A program made the translations under genes and the position numbers. The notes beneath the pieces were generated by a model. That model was not told where the DNA came from, made no database searches, and was given only the letters and a program-made list of their open reading frames with translations. From OFTM10 sp964196195 (GTDB lineage: Bacteria; Actinomycetota; Acidimicrobiia; Acidimicrobiales; Aldehydirespiratoraceae), in the NCBI GenBank assembly GCA_964196195.1, contig CAXMSE010000014.1, positions 1 to 64,000 of the forward strand: 64,000 nt of DNA, in the 5' to 3' direction. Position 1 is the first letter of the stretch, and the number at the start of each line of letters is the position of its first letter. This document shows positions 1 to 8,600 of this stretch, in pieces.

Positions 1-479
1 GCGAAGAGCCGCATCATCATCTTCTCGACGAAGTCTTCGTCGGGGCCTGCCAAACGAGAGTCGCCCGCGGCCGGGGTGGTGCCGATCAGGGTGAGGGAGC
101 GCACGCGGGCGGGGTGATCAAGCGCGAGGATCTGGGCGATCATCCCTCCCATCGAGCGTGCGACGAGATGGGCCGAGTCGATCGAGAGGTGATCGAGGAG
201 GGCCGACACATCGCCGGCCATGTCGGCGAGATCGTAGGCGTCACTGCTCCTGAAGCGGGCGGAGCGCCCACAGTCGCGATGATCGAACCGCACCACTCGA
301 TGACCGGAGCCGACCAGGGGCTCCACGATGGCGGGGGTCCACCGGAACCCCGGTGTGTCCGCCCCGGTGAGCAGCACCACGGGCTCGCCGTCTTCGGGTC
401 CGCTCACATCGACCCACAGGGCCAGAGCCCCGAGATCGACCGACTCACCCCGTGTCGGGTCGGATGTCGCGTCCGTCAT
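1..479 (-). CDS. alpha/beta-fold hydrolase (C-terminal end outside window)
   Basis: Reading leftward from ATG 479, the 159 visible residues follow the alpha/beta-hydrolase plan: a VVLLTGAD strand, a DHRDCGRS turn at residues 66-73, and a nucleophile elbow ARSMGG with the presumed nucleophile Ser109. The catalytic Asp and His would lie past the window edge, so the substrate cannot be judged. The elbow has Ala where most members have Gly (GxSxG). A -10-like TACCGT lies 7 nt upstream of the ATG (487-492), as expected for a leaderless transcript. The ATG overlaps the ATG of the divergent DUF368 gene in one CATG. Family assignment is firm; function is open (esterase, lipase, haloperoxidase-like). 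Confidence 0.85.
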   Translation of the reverse strand, partial: MTDATSDPTRGESVDLGALALWVDVSGPEDGEPVVLLTGADTPGFRWTPAIVEPLVGSGHRVVRFDHRDCGRSARFRSSDAYDLADMAGDVSALLDHLSIDSAHLVARSMGGMIAQILALDHPARVRSLTLIGTTPAAGDSRLAGPDEDFVEKMMMRLF

Positions 480-1416
480 GGGCGCGACGGTACCCTCAGC
501 AATCGTGATCCCCAAGATTGTCGCCCAGATGGCCCGCGGCTTTGCGATGGGCGCGGCCGATGTGGTGCCGGGCGTCTCCGGCGGCACCATCGCACTCGTT
601 CTCGGCATCTACCAGAAGCTGATCGATTCGATACGCGAGGGCTCCCGGGCCCTCGGCACACTGCTCAAGGGCGACATGAAGGGGTTCTGGACAAGGGTCA
701 CCCAGCTCGACCTCCTGTTCCTTCTCCCCCTGCTCGCCGGTGTGTTGCTCGCGATCGCCTCGCTGGCTTCGGTGATCGAGACCCAACTCCACGACAATCC
801 CGAGGAGATGGCTGGTCTCTTCTTCGGCCTCGTCCTGGCATCGATCGCCGTGGCCTGGGCGATGCTCGGGTCGCGTACCACCGCCAACGTCGTGGTGATC
901 GCGATAGTGGGCGTGGTGGTGTTTGCCCTCCTCGGACTCCAGTCCGGGCCCATCGTCGACCCATCGCCGCCCGTCTTTCTGGGAGCTGGAGCTCTCGCGA
1001 TCTGCGCCATGATCCTGCCCGGTATCTCCGGTTCCTTCATCCTGTTGATGATCGGGATGTACGCCGCAGTGATCGGAGCCGTCGACGATCGGGCCCTCAC
1101 CGAACTCGCCCTCTTCGCGGTCGGTGCGGTGGTGGGCCTCGCCCTCTTCTCCACCCTGCTGGGCTGGGTGCTCGAGGGGGCCTTCGATCTGGTGATGGCA
1201 GCCCTGATAGGCCTGATGCTCGGTTCGCTTCGGGTGTTGTGGCCCTGGCCCAACGGCGTGGGTGTGATCAGTGAGGATCAGTCCGAGGTGATCGACGGCA
1301 CCGGCCTCGAGTGGCCGGCCGGTGGCGACTTGTGGGCGCCCACACTCCTGGCCGTGCTGGCAGCCGCCGTGGTCATGGGTCTGGCCCGGATCGGTGAGCG
1401 CTACCAGACGCCCTAG
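478..1416 (+). CDS. DUF368-family membrane protein
   Basis: A 312-residue polytopic protein with the two matched DUF368 signatures: GAADVVPGVSGG near residues 25-36 and MILPGISGSF near residue 178. The spacing suggests an internal duplication. Eight to nine hydrophobic segments follow, ending in a short cytoplasmic tail. Actinobacterial DUF368 members have been linked to polyprenyl-phosphate recycling in the envelope; that role is inferred from the family. The start is uncertain. ATG 478 gives the longest product, but GTG 505 has TACCCT 8 nt upstream (491-496) and may be the true leaderless start. The stop codon overlaps the stop of the convergent RDD gene in a CTAG. Confidence 0.85.
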   Translation: MGATVPSAIVIPKIVAQMARGFAMGAADVVPGVSGGTIALVLGIYQKLIDSIREGSRALGTLLKGDMKGFWTRVTQLDLLFLLPLLAGVLLAIASLASVIETQLHDNPEEMAGLFFGLVLASIAVAWAMLGSRTTANVVVIAIVGVVVFALLGLQSGPIVDPSPPVFLGAGALAICAMILPGISGSFILLMIGMYAAVIGAVDDRALTELALFAVGAVVGLALFSTLLGWVLEGAFDLVMAALIGLMLGSLRVLWPWPNGVGVISEDQSEVIDGTGLEWPAGGDLWAPTLLAVLAAAVVMGLARIGERYQTP

Positions 1417-1886
1417 TCGCGCGGGAGTGAGACCACGATCGTGGCGGCGATGCGATCGTGAAGACCGCGGCCCGAGGCTGGAATCGCAACCGTGACGAAG
1501 AGGGCGAGATCGGCGAGGAGCCCGAACACGCCGAGGAACAGGGTTGGTCCGTAGAGCAGGACGACTCGAACCAGCGAGAGTGTGGCCCGCACTGCCCCGC
1601 CTCTCGCATCGCATACCCGAAGCCCGAGGAGGGCTTTACCGAGGGTGGCGCCGTAGAGCACGGTGGGCACCACCTCATAGGCCGCGATCAAGGCGAACAG
1701 GAGCAGCATCGACCGGGCCCTCGACAGATCGATCCGTTGCGGCTGCACACCGAACGGATCACCACCGAGGAGGCGCTGGTCGATCTCGATCAGCACGAAG
1801 CCCACGATCCACGCCAACGTGATCGTGTCGACCAGCCGCGCCGCGGTGCGCCACCCCAGTCCCGCTGCCGGTCCGATCTGATTCAA
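1413..1886 (-). CDS. RDD-family membrane protein
   Basis: About 157 residues with the RDD layout: a first membrane segment preceded by RTAARLVD (the Arg-Asp pair that names the family), a second segment around LLLFALIAAYEVV, the TLGKALLGLRV motif typical of RDD proteins, and a third segment ending in an amphipathic HDRIAATIVV tail. RDD proteins are small integral membrane proteins of unknown or transporter-associated function. The TTG start at 1886 is preferred because TAGCCT sits 7 nt upstream (1894-1899), matching other leaderless starts here. The frame stays open to 2039, but that part has no family similarity. Convergent with the DUF368 gene. Confidence 0.75.
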   Translation of the reverse strand: MNQIGPAAGLGWRTAARLVDTITLAWIVGFVLIEIDQRLLGGDPFGVQPQRIDLSRARSMLLLFALIAAYEVVPTVLYGATLGKALLGLRVCDARGGAVRATLSLVRVVLLYGPTLFLGVFGLLADLALFVTVAIPASGRGLHDRIAATIVVSLPRD

Positions 1887-1924
1887 GCTGCCGAGGCTAT
1901 GGCCCCTGGCTCTAGCCTGCCCAT

Positions 1925-2278
1925 GTGACCGAGTTCCTTTCCGACGACTGGTTCGACTCCCTCCAGGGGGCGGCGACGCGAGCGGAGGTCGCTGCCGGTA
2001 TCTGCCTCGTCGTACAGCAGACGGTCGACGGAGAGCCATCCATCTCGTGGCAGATTCGTCTCGAGCACGGCGCGGTCGCGGTGACTCGGGGAGTCGCCGT
2101 CGATGCCGATGTACGCCTCACCACCGACCGGACCACCGCGCTCGGAATCCACAGGGGCGAGATTTCCGCTCAGAGGGCGTTTCTCGACGGCAGGCTCCGG
2201 ATCGAGGGCGACATCGCAGCCTTGATGGCCGATCGACATGCGCTCGACGCGGTTGCGCCCATGCTCCGCCTCACTTGA
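1925..2278 (+). CDS. SCP2 sterol-binding-domain protein
   Basis: A 117-residue single-domain protein. The order of short strands and helices (SISWQIRLEHGAV, DVRLTTDRTTAL, GEISAQRAFLDGRLRIEGD) matches the SCP2 lipid-binding fold; the GRLRIEGD segment is the characteristic late strand. Family members bind lipophilic ligands in the cytoplasm; no ligand can be inferred here. The start is GTG 1925 because the overlapping ATG at 1923 runs straight into TGA. TAGCCT lies 6 nt upstream (1913-1918), so it is probably leaderless. The 3' end overlaps the convergent glycosylase gene by 8 bp. Confidence 0.8.
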   Translation: MTEFLSDDWFDSLQGAATRAEVAAGICLVVQQTVDGEPSISWQIRLEHGAVAVTRGVAVDADVRLTTDRTTALGIHRGEISAQRAFLDGRLRIEGDIAALMADRHALDAVAPMLRLT

Positions 2279-3131
2279 CAAACTTGCTCGTGGTGTTGTC
2301 GGCCAGCACCTTCCCACCGGTCTGGCAGGTGGGACAGTACGCCACCGTGTAACGCCGGTACTCCACCGAACGGACCTCGTCGTCGCACACAGGGCATCCG
2401 AACCCGATGCGGTGGTGAACCTTGCTGGGCCGATCGGCCGACCTGCCGATGTCGTCGAGCGATCTCTCGAATTCGAGATGGTGCTCGACCGTGTCGTGGA
2501 TGGAGCCGAGGAGGCGGTCGAACTCGGCCTCGTCGAGCTTGGAGGTCATGACGAACGGCGAGAGCTTTGCGTCATGGAGTATCTCGTTGGACAGGAGGCG
2601 ACCGAGGCCCGCTATGCGCCGCTGATCGCGCAAACAGCCGTGAAGTCGGGTGTTGGCGGCTGCCAGCGCGGTCCTCAGCTGCTCGCCGGTGAGGGTGTGA
2701 GCGTCGGGTCCCAGATGGTCGACCGGAGCCTGCACGAGGGGGTCGCCGCCGACCAGCCAGACACCGGCCTTGTGTTCGGTGCCCGCCTCGGTGAGCAGGA
2801 GCGAACCTCCATCGGTGAACTCCCATCTAGCCATCCCGCCTCTCGGTTTCTTGGCCTTTTTGGGGTCGGGACGAAGCCGTCCGCCCTGCATCAGATGGAC
2901 GACGAAGGTGAGATCGGCGTCGCTGTCACCGGCCGGATCAGAGAAGTACAACAACAGGTACTTGCCACGGTGGCCCGCGCCGGTGAGTGCCCTCCCATAG
3001 GCCTCCTTGGGTTGGGGGGCATAGGTCTTGAGCGCGGTGAGATGAAGGGGTCGAAAGGCCGTGAGTTCGGCCCCCAACCAGTTTTGGGTGAGGCGTTCGC
3101 CGTGGGCCTTGATCTCGGGGAGCTCAGGCAT
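2271..3131 (-). CDS. Fpg/Nei-family DNA glycosylase (AP lyase)
   Basis: Base-excision repair enzyme of 286 residues starting MPELPEI, which supplies the catalytic N-terminal Pro2 and Glu3. Lys57 (GHRGKYLLL) is the conserved beta-hairpin lysine. A helix-two-turn-helix region lies around residues 171-195 (AGLGRLLSNEIL). A C-terminal zinc finger uses Cys246, Cys249, Cys266 and Cys269. All key parts are present, so it should remove oxidised bases and nick the abasic site. The Fpg and Nei subfamilies are hard to separate by eye, so no symbol is given. It lies 13 bp downstream of mdh and may be co-transcribed. Confidence 0.9.
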   Translation of the reverse strand: MPELPEIKAHGERLTQNWLGAELTAFRPLHLTALKTYAPQPKEAYGRALTGAGHRGKYLLLYFSDPAGDSDADLTFVVHLMQGGRLRPDPKKAKKPRGGMARWEFTDGGSLLLTEAGTEHKAGVWLVGGDPLVQAPVDHLGPDAHTLTGEQLRTALAAANTRLHGCLRDQRRIAGLGRLLSNEILHDAKLSPFVMTSKLDEAEFDRLLGSIHDTVEHHLEFERSLDDIGRSADRPSKVHHRIGFGCPVCDDEVRSVEYRRYTVAYCPTCQTGGKVLADNTTSKFVK

Positions 3132-3144
3132 CTGGGCGATCGGC

Positions 3145-4131
3145 TCAGATCAATCCGAGCTCGCTGACTGTGTCGCGCTCCTGGCTCAGTTCTTTCACGG
3201 TGGCATCGATGCAGCCCCGGGAGAAGGTGTCGATATCGAGGCCCTGGACGATTGAGTAGTCGCCATTCGCGCAGGTGACCGGGACCGACGACATCAAGCC
3301 GTCGACGACGCCATAGCTGCCGTCGGACGGGATCGCCATCGACACCCAGTCGCCCTCGGGTGTGCCATGCACCCAATCGCGAACATGATCGATAGCAGCA
3401 GATGCCGCCGACGCCGCCGACGAAAGCCCACGTGCTTCGATGATGGCGGCACCACGCTTCTGCACTGTGGGGATGAATGTGTGCTCGAGCCAGTCCTGGT
3501 CGTTGACCGACTCGGCCGCGTTGGCGCCATTGACCTTGCAGTGAAAAAGATCCGGATACTGGGTAGCGGAGTGGTTGCCCCAGATCGTCATCTTGGTGAT
3601 GTCGTTGACGGTGACGCCGAGCTTCTGCGCAAGCTGGGCCTTGGCCCGGTTGTGATCGAGGCGGGTCATGGCGGTGAACCGGGCATCGGGGATGTCGGGC
3701 GCGTTGTTCATCGCGATCAGCGAGTTGGTGTTGGCGGGGTTGCCGACCACGAGCACCTTGATGTCGTCGGCTGCGTTGTCGTTGAGGGCCTTGCCCTGAA
3801 CGGTGAAGATCGCTCCGTTGGCTTCGAGCAGGTCCTTGCGCTCCATCCCTTTCGAACGGGGCCGTGAACCCACGAGCATCGCGATGTTGGCTCCCTCGAA
3901 GGCCTTGTTGGGATCATCGCTCTGGGTGATCCCGGCCAGCAGGGGAAAGGCACCATCGTCGAGCTCCATGCCCACACCCGCGAGGGCTCCCATCGCCGGC
4001 GGAATCTCCAGGAGTTGAAGGATCACCGGCTGATCGGGGCCGAGCATCGATCCACTGGCGATGCGAAACAAGAGGCTGTAGCCGATCTGGCCGGCAGCAC
4101 CGGTGACAGCAACACGGACGGGAGTCTTCAT
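3145..4131 (-). CDS. mdh: malate dehydrogenase
   Basis: NAD-dependent malate/oxaloacetate interconversion in the TCA cycle. The 328-residue length is normal for the cytosolic-type clade. The Rossmann motif GAAGQIGYSLLF starts near residue 11. The substrate loop carries two arginines (GSRPRSKGMER), NPANTNSLIA follows, and the catalytic Asp-His pair is in TRLDHNRAK and GNHSATQ. Start ATG 4131 has a good ribosome-binding site (CGGAG) 6 nt away; a candidate -10 TAGCGT lies at 4171-4176. icd and sucCD are within 15 kb but in separate transcription units. Confidence 0.97.
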   Translation of the reverse strand: MKTPVRVAVTGAAGQIGYSLLFRIASGSMLGPDQPVILQLLEIPPAMGALAGVGMELDDGAFPLLAGITQSDDPNKAFEGANIAMLVGSRPRSKGMERKDLLEANGAIFTVQGKALNDNAADDIKVLVVGNPANTNSLIAMNNAPDIPDARFTAMTRLDHNRAKAQLAQKLGVTVNDITKMTIWGNHSATQYPDLFHCKVNGANAAESVNDQDWLEHTFIPTVQKRGAAIIEARGLSSAASAASAAIDHVRDWVHGTPEGDWVSMAIPSDGSYGVVDGLMSSVPVTCANGDYSIVQGLDIDTFSRGCIDATVKELSQERDTVSELGLI

Positions 4132-4295
4132 TGGATTCTCCGAAAGGGATGTGATCGCGGACTTGTCAGGACGCTACCAGCGGGCCCGGCCGGGGTCGCA
4201 GTGGGTGACCGATCATCAGAGTCAGGAGAGGCGTGACTGGGCTAAACAGCTCATTTCCCTGCGTATCGCGACCCGACTACCGATGTCTCCGGTAG

Positions 4296-5534
4296 ATGAC
4301 ATCCTCGCTCCCTGCGCCTGATCGCATCCTCGAGATGCTCGCCGATCCGGTCGTGGTCCTAAACCCGGCCGGCTCGATCCTCTGGGTCAACCATGCCGCA
4401 GTGGCCTTCGCCGGCATGAAGCAGGAGAAGTGGCTCGGCCGATCGGTGTTCGATCTACTCCACCCCGACGACCACGCGGTTGCCCTGGCCGCCTTCGACA
4501 CGGTGGTCGGCAAGGACGTCGGCAACCTCATTGATATCCGCATCCGCGACGGCGCCGACAAGTGGCGCCAGTGCGAGGTCAGAGGGAAGGCCATCGAGCT
4601 CGAATCTCCCACCGACGCGCCGCGCATCGCCATTGTGTTTCGCGACGTTGCCGACCGTCAGAGCCTCGAACTTGCGGGTGGCGACAGCGACCTGCTCCGA
4701 GCTCTCGTTCATCACGCCACCGCCCTGCTCATGATGCTCGACTCCGACGGGTTGATCGTCACCGCCAACGGCGAACTCACACGGCTGCTGCACCACGATC
4801 TCGACATCGTGAAGGGCCACGACTTCGCCAGCCTCGTTCATCCCGGAGACCGGGCCCGCTATCGCGATGCCATCGCCGAACTCGAGGGCTCGAACCGCCT
4901 CTCGCTTCGCTTCGATCGCCCCGACGGCTCGGTCGTTCACCTCGACATCTCCCTGACCGACCTCCGAGCCGATCCATTGATCGGCGGCTACGCGCTCAGC
5001 GGCACCGACATCACCGACCTGAAGACCACCCAGCAAGCCCTGCGGTACATGGCCGATCACGACGCCCTGACCGGCCTCATGAGTCGGCGAGCCCTGCTCG
5101 GCCAGCTCGAGTCCGTGGTCGACGATGGCTACCAGCACGAGATTGTCGTGCTTTTCTGCGACCTCGATGGTTTCAAGGCCGTCAATGACCGCATCGGTCA
5201 CGCCGCCGGCGACCAGGTTTTGGTCGAGGTGGCTCGCCGCCTCGAACGATCGATCCGCCCCGGGGACCTCGTCGGTCGGCTCGGTGGAGATGAATTCGTC
5301 GTGGTGCTGCCCCAGGCGAACGCCGAGATCGCGATCGAGATCTCGGGACGAATCAGGGAGGCGCTCACCGCACCGTTCATCGCCGCTGACGAGGTGATCG
5401 AAGTGGATGTGAGCATCGGTTCGGCCACCACCGGAGACCACCCCACAGCCAGCCGGTTGCTCGCCACCGCTGACGACGCGATGTACGCCGTGAAGAACAT
5501 CCGCCAACGACATGCCCGATCCGGGCTCGTCTGA
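4296..5534 (+). CDS. PAS-PAS-GGDEF diguanylate cyclase
   Basis: A soluble 412-residue signalling protein. Two PAS-like modules (about residues 8-125 and 135-250; DITDLKTTQQAL is a typical PAS-to-output linker) precede a GGDEF domain (about 255-405). The active-site GGDEF is intact, and RPGD lies five residues before it, which is the RxxD inhibitory site for product feedback. It therefore probably makes cyclic di-GMP. No transmembrane segment or signal peptide is visible, so the stimulus is cytoplasmic. Start ATG 4296 has no clear ribosome-binding site. The end overlaps the next gene by 23 bp, suggesting coupled translation. Confidence 0.92.
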   Translation: MTSSLPAPDRILEMLADPVVVLNPAGSILWVNHAAVAFAGMKQEKWLGRSVFDLLHPDDHAVALAAFDTVVGKDVGNLIDIRIRDGADKWRQCEVRGKAIELESPTDAPRIAIVFRDVADRQSLELAGGDSDLLRALVHHATALLMMLDSDGLIVTANGELTRLLHHDLDIVKGHDFASLVHPGDRARYRDAIAELEGSNRLSLRFDRPDGSVVHLDISLTDLRADPLIGGYALSGTDITDLKTTQQALRYMADHDALTGLMSRRALLGQLESVVDDGYQHEIVVLFCDLDGFKAVNDRIGHAAGDQVLVEVARRLERSIRPGDLVGRLGGDEFVVVLPQANAEIAIEISGRIREALTAPFIAADEVIEVDVSIGSATTGDHPTASRLLATADDAMYAVKNIRQRHARSGLV

Positions 5535-6807
5535 TCCTCAAATCCTCTCCATCGGGAGCCGATTGGATGAGGTGGCGACCACGATCAACCTCGACGCGGC
5601 CTGGACCAGACGGCTGACCCTCTATCCCCGGCTCCTTCTCGGCGCGGTGGGACTCGCGTTCGTCATCGTGATCATGGCCGGCGATGGCTCATCGACCACC
5701 AGCGGTCGCGTTGGCGGCGACTTTCCGGCGTTCTACTCCGCCGGCACGATCGTCGCCGAAGGCAATATCGATGATCTCTACGACCCTGTCACCCAGGCCG
5801 CGGCCCAGGATGAGCTCCTCGGTGGTGAAGACGGCTTCATCATGTTCCCCTATGCGCCTCACGTCGCCGCCACCTACTCGGCTTTCACCGCGGTGCCCTA
5901 TCGGCTCGCCTACGTGGTCCACACCCTGCTGATGGTCGGCGCGCTCATCGGTGCCCTGGCCTTGGTCAGACCGATGATCCCCCTGATCGACCGCTGGTTC
6001 TCCCTGGTGTTGGGTGCCGCCGTCGGCGCCTACCCGGTGTTCGTCGGTGTCGGCGGGGGCCAGAACACAGCACTCACCCTGCTGCTCCTCGCCGCGATCT
6101 GGCGTTTCCTCCACGACGACCGTCAGGAGTTGGCCGGAGTAGCGGTCGCCGCCCTGCTCTTTCGGCCCCAGTACGCCATCCCGATCCTCGGATTACTTTT
6201 CCTGGGCCGCTACTGGCGCGCCGTCGCCAGCGCGAGCGTGGGCGCCGCGATCGTGTGGGCGATCAACGCTGCGCTCTTCGGTACCGACTGGGTCACCAGT
6301 TGGCTACGCCAGGTGCAGCCCCTCCTCGAGGCCGACGCCGAGATCAACGCCGTCAACGAGATCGCCCCGATCGGTTTCGGGCATGCCGTTCTCGGGACCG
6401 GGTCGCATCTCGCCCTCGTCCTCGGTGGCGCGATTTCTGTCGCGGTGGCAGCTCTACTCGCCTGGTTCTGGTGGCGGCGCCGCTTCGATCTCGACGCTCG
6501 TTTCGCGATCACCACGGCAGGCCTGATGCTGATCGGTCCCCACACCATCTACTACGACGCAGGCATCACCATCTTCGTGATCCTGCTCCTCCTCGACCGG
6601 GGCGGTATCGACTGGCGAATAGCAGCCCTCGTATGGGCGACCGGGCTCCTCCAGCTCACCAAGACCGGACTCGGAGCGAGTCCCCTCGTCTTCGTGGTGG
6701 CAGCGGTGTTCGTGTTGGCGATCCGTGTCCTCAGAAAAACCGAGACACCCGATCAGTCGGTCTCTGAGCCGGAACTCGTTCGGGTGTTGCCGATCCACGA
6801 CTCATAG
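5512..6807 (+). CDS. GT87-like polytopic glycosyltransferase (DUF2029)
   Basis: A 431-residue membrane protein with about ten hydrophobic segments. The first extracytoplasmic loop contains GGDFPAFYSAG and the YDPVTQ-type segment typical of GT87/DUF2029 polyprenyl-phosphate-dependent mannosyltransferases. The loop aspartate (GGDF) fits the GT-C catalytic position. Members act on the outer face of the membrane using lipid-linked mannose, typically in lipoglycan or arabinomannan synthesis; the acceptor here is unknown. It overlaps the upstream cyclase by 23 bp. It also overlaps the convergent ABC gene by 55 bp, so the last 18 codons are read on both strands. Confidence 0.75.
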   Translation: MPDPGSSDPQILSIGSRLDEVATTINLDAAWTRRLTLYPRLLLGAVGLAFVIVIMAGDGSSTTSGRVGGDFPAFYSAGTIVAEGNIDDLYDPVTQAAAQDELLGGEDGFIMFPYAPHVAATYSAFTAVPYRLAYVVHTLLMVGALIGALALVRPMIPLIDRWFSLVLGAAVGAYPVFVGVGGGQNTALTLLLLAAIWRFLHDDRQELAGVAVAALLFRPQYAIPILGLLFLGRYWRAVASASVGAAIVWAINAALFGTDWVTSWLRQVQPLLEADAEINAVNEIAPIGFGHAVLGTGSHLALVLGGAISVAVAALLAWFWWRRRFDLDARFAITTAGLMLIGPHTIYYDAGITIFVILLLLDRGGIDWRIAALVWATGLLQLTKTGLGASPLVFVVAAVFVLAIRVLRKTETPDQSVSEPELVRVLPIHDS

Positions 6808-8600
6808 AGATCCAGGTAGATCCCGGGTTGGGCGATCAGATCACGGTGATGACCCTGTTGCACGATCTGGCCGGCGTCGAACACCAGCACCAGATCGGCG
6901 CGCTCGGCGGTGGACAATCGGTGAGCGATCGACACGGTGGTGCGCCCCGCTGCGAGTCGAGCGAGAGCCGCAGCGAGAGCCTCTTCGGTCTCGGGATCCA
7001 CCGCGGAGGTGGCCTCGTCGAGAAGGAGAAGGCCAGGATCGGCCACCTCAGCGCGAGCCAAGGCAACCAGCTGGCGCTCACCGACCGACAGGCGACTACC
7101 CCGTTCGCCCACCACGGTGTCGAGCCCGTCGGGGAGGGTCTCGACCCAGGCGCCCAAGCCGAGCTCGGTTATCGAATGATCCACATCGGCCGGCGTCGAG
7201 TCGGGGCGCCCGAACCGGATATTTTCCCTGATTGTGGTGTCGAACAGGAATCCGTCCTGGGGCACCATCCTGATGCTGGCATGGCGAGAATCGGGATCGA
7301 CATCACGGAGATCGACCCCACCGACACGAACTACGCCGCTCGTCGGATCGGCCAGGCGGGTGAACAGGCGCGCACATGTGGTTTTGCCCGACCCCGTCTC
7401 GCCCACTATCGCCACCGTGCTCTCGGCCGGAATCAGAACCGACACGTCGCGTAGTACCTGGGGGCCGCGACGATAAGAGAACCCGACAGAGTCCAACTCG
7501 ATCGACAGGGGCCCGGCCGGCAACTCGACCCCCTCAGCCGGCTCGGCTACATCGACCGGCACCTCCAGAACCCGCAGGATCTTCCACCAACCGGCCAGCG
7601 CCGTCTGGGTCTGATCCAGCACCTCGCCGAGCTGGGAGATGGGCTGGAGCATGAGGTTGACGAGGAACACGAAAGCGACCAGTTCGCCGACCTCCAGGCC
7701 GAGCTCACCCCTCCACCAGACGCCCACTCCCATCGCCACCGCCAGCGAAATCGACGACACGAAATCGACCACCGGCAACATGCCCGCGAACCAGATGCCA
7801 GAGCGGAGTTGGGCGTCGTACTGGCGCTCGATGGAATCGTCGAGTCGCTCCCGAATCGGACCGTCGTAGCTGTAGGCCCTGATGACCGGCGCCCCGGTGA
7901 CAGCCTCTGATGTGAGCCCGAGGGTCTCCGCCACTCGAGTTCGAACCCGCGAATAGGCCGCGAACTGGTGCCGCTGCACCCACCGCAGGAACGGCAGGAG
8001 AGGAAGGTGAACCGCGATCACCACAAGGGTGAGCTGCCAGCTGTACACCAGCATCACCACGAGGGTGCCGGCGATCACCGCGGTGTCGGTTATCCAGCTG
8101 ATGAGGCCGTACTGGGTGAACCGGGCGAGAGTCTCCACATCGGAAGTGACACGGGAGACCAGGACGCCCTGTCGGGATTCGGTGTGGTCGGCCAGGCTCA
8201 GCTTGTGAATGTGTTCGAACACGCGCACCCGAAGCCCGAGCAGGACCGATTCCGCCATCTCGACGAGCCGTAGGAGCGCGATTCGGGTGGCGATCATCAC
8301 CATCAGCACCACCGTGAACGCCGCACCCGAAACCGCCCAGATGAAACCGGAGCGATAGCCCCCCTCGGCCAGTACGCCGTTGTCGAGGATCTGCTGGATG
8401 AGGATGGGAATCACCACTCGACCGATGGCGGCGGTGATCGCCATCAGGGCGGTGACAAACAACCCTTTCTTCAGCTCCGGCGATATCGCCACACCACGAC
8501 GCAGCACCTCCATCGCACCGACGTCGGGAGCGGAGTCGTCGTCGAGAAGTGAAGCAACGGGCTCTCCCGGCGAAAGCGAGGTCTCGTCGACGGTGGTCAC
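6753..8600 (-). CDS. ABC exporter subunit with catalytic Walker B, degenerate signature
   Basis: A 615-residue half-transporter: a six-helix type-IV transmembrane domain (about 45-335) then a nucleotide-binding domain (about 370-600). Walker A is GETGSGKTT, Walker B is LLLLDEATS with the catalytic Glu, and the switch His is in SIAHRLST. The ABC signature is altered to LSVGERQ instead of LSGGQ. It overlaps the upstream partner gene by 4 bp. The partner has the opposite defect, so the pair should form a heterodimeric exporter with one consensus and one degenerate ATP site. Substrate unknown (drug or lipid are the usual classes). Confidence 0.92.
   Translation of the reverse strand: MTTVDETSLSPGEPVASLLDDDSAPDVGAMEVLRRGVAISPELKKGLFVTALMAITAAIGRVVIPILIQQILDNGVLAEGGYRSGFIWAVSGAAFTVVLMVMIATRIALLRLVEMAESVLLGLRVRVFEHIHKLSLADHTESRQGVLVSRVTSDVETLARFTQYGLISWITDTAVIAGTLVVMLVYSWQLTLVVIAVHLPLLPFLRWVQRHQFAAYSRVRTRVAETLGLTSEAVTGAPVIRAYSYDGPIRERLDDSIERQYDAQLRSGIWFAGMLPVVDFVSSISLAVAMGVGVWWRGELGLEVGELVAFVFLVNLMLQPISQLGEVLDQTQTALAGWWKILRVLEVPVDVAEPAEGVELPAGPLSIELDSVGFSYRRGPQVLRDVSVLIPAESTVAIVGETGSGKTTCARLFTRLADPTSGVVRVGGVDLRDVDPDSRHASIRMVPQDGFLFDTTIRENIRFGRPDSTPADVDHSITELGLGAWVETLPDGLDTVVGERGSRLSVGERQLVALARAEVADPGLLLLDEATSAVDPETEEALAAALARLAAGRTTVSIAHRLSTAERADLVLVFDAGQIVQQGHHRDLIAQPGIYLDLYESWIGNTRTSSGSETD

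Noticed and set aside
4132..4295. Flagellar-type (TAAA...CCGAT) promoter before the PAS-GGDEF gene
   Set aside because: TAAA is present but the spacing and the second element do not fit the consensus, and no motility gene is in the window.
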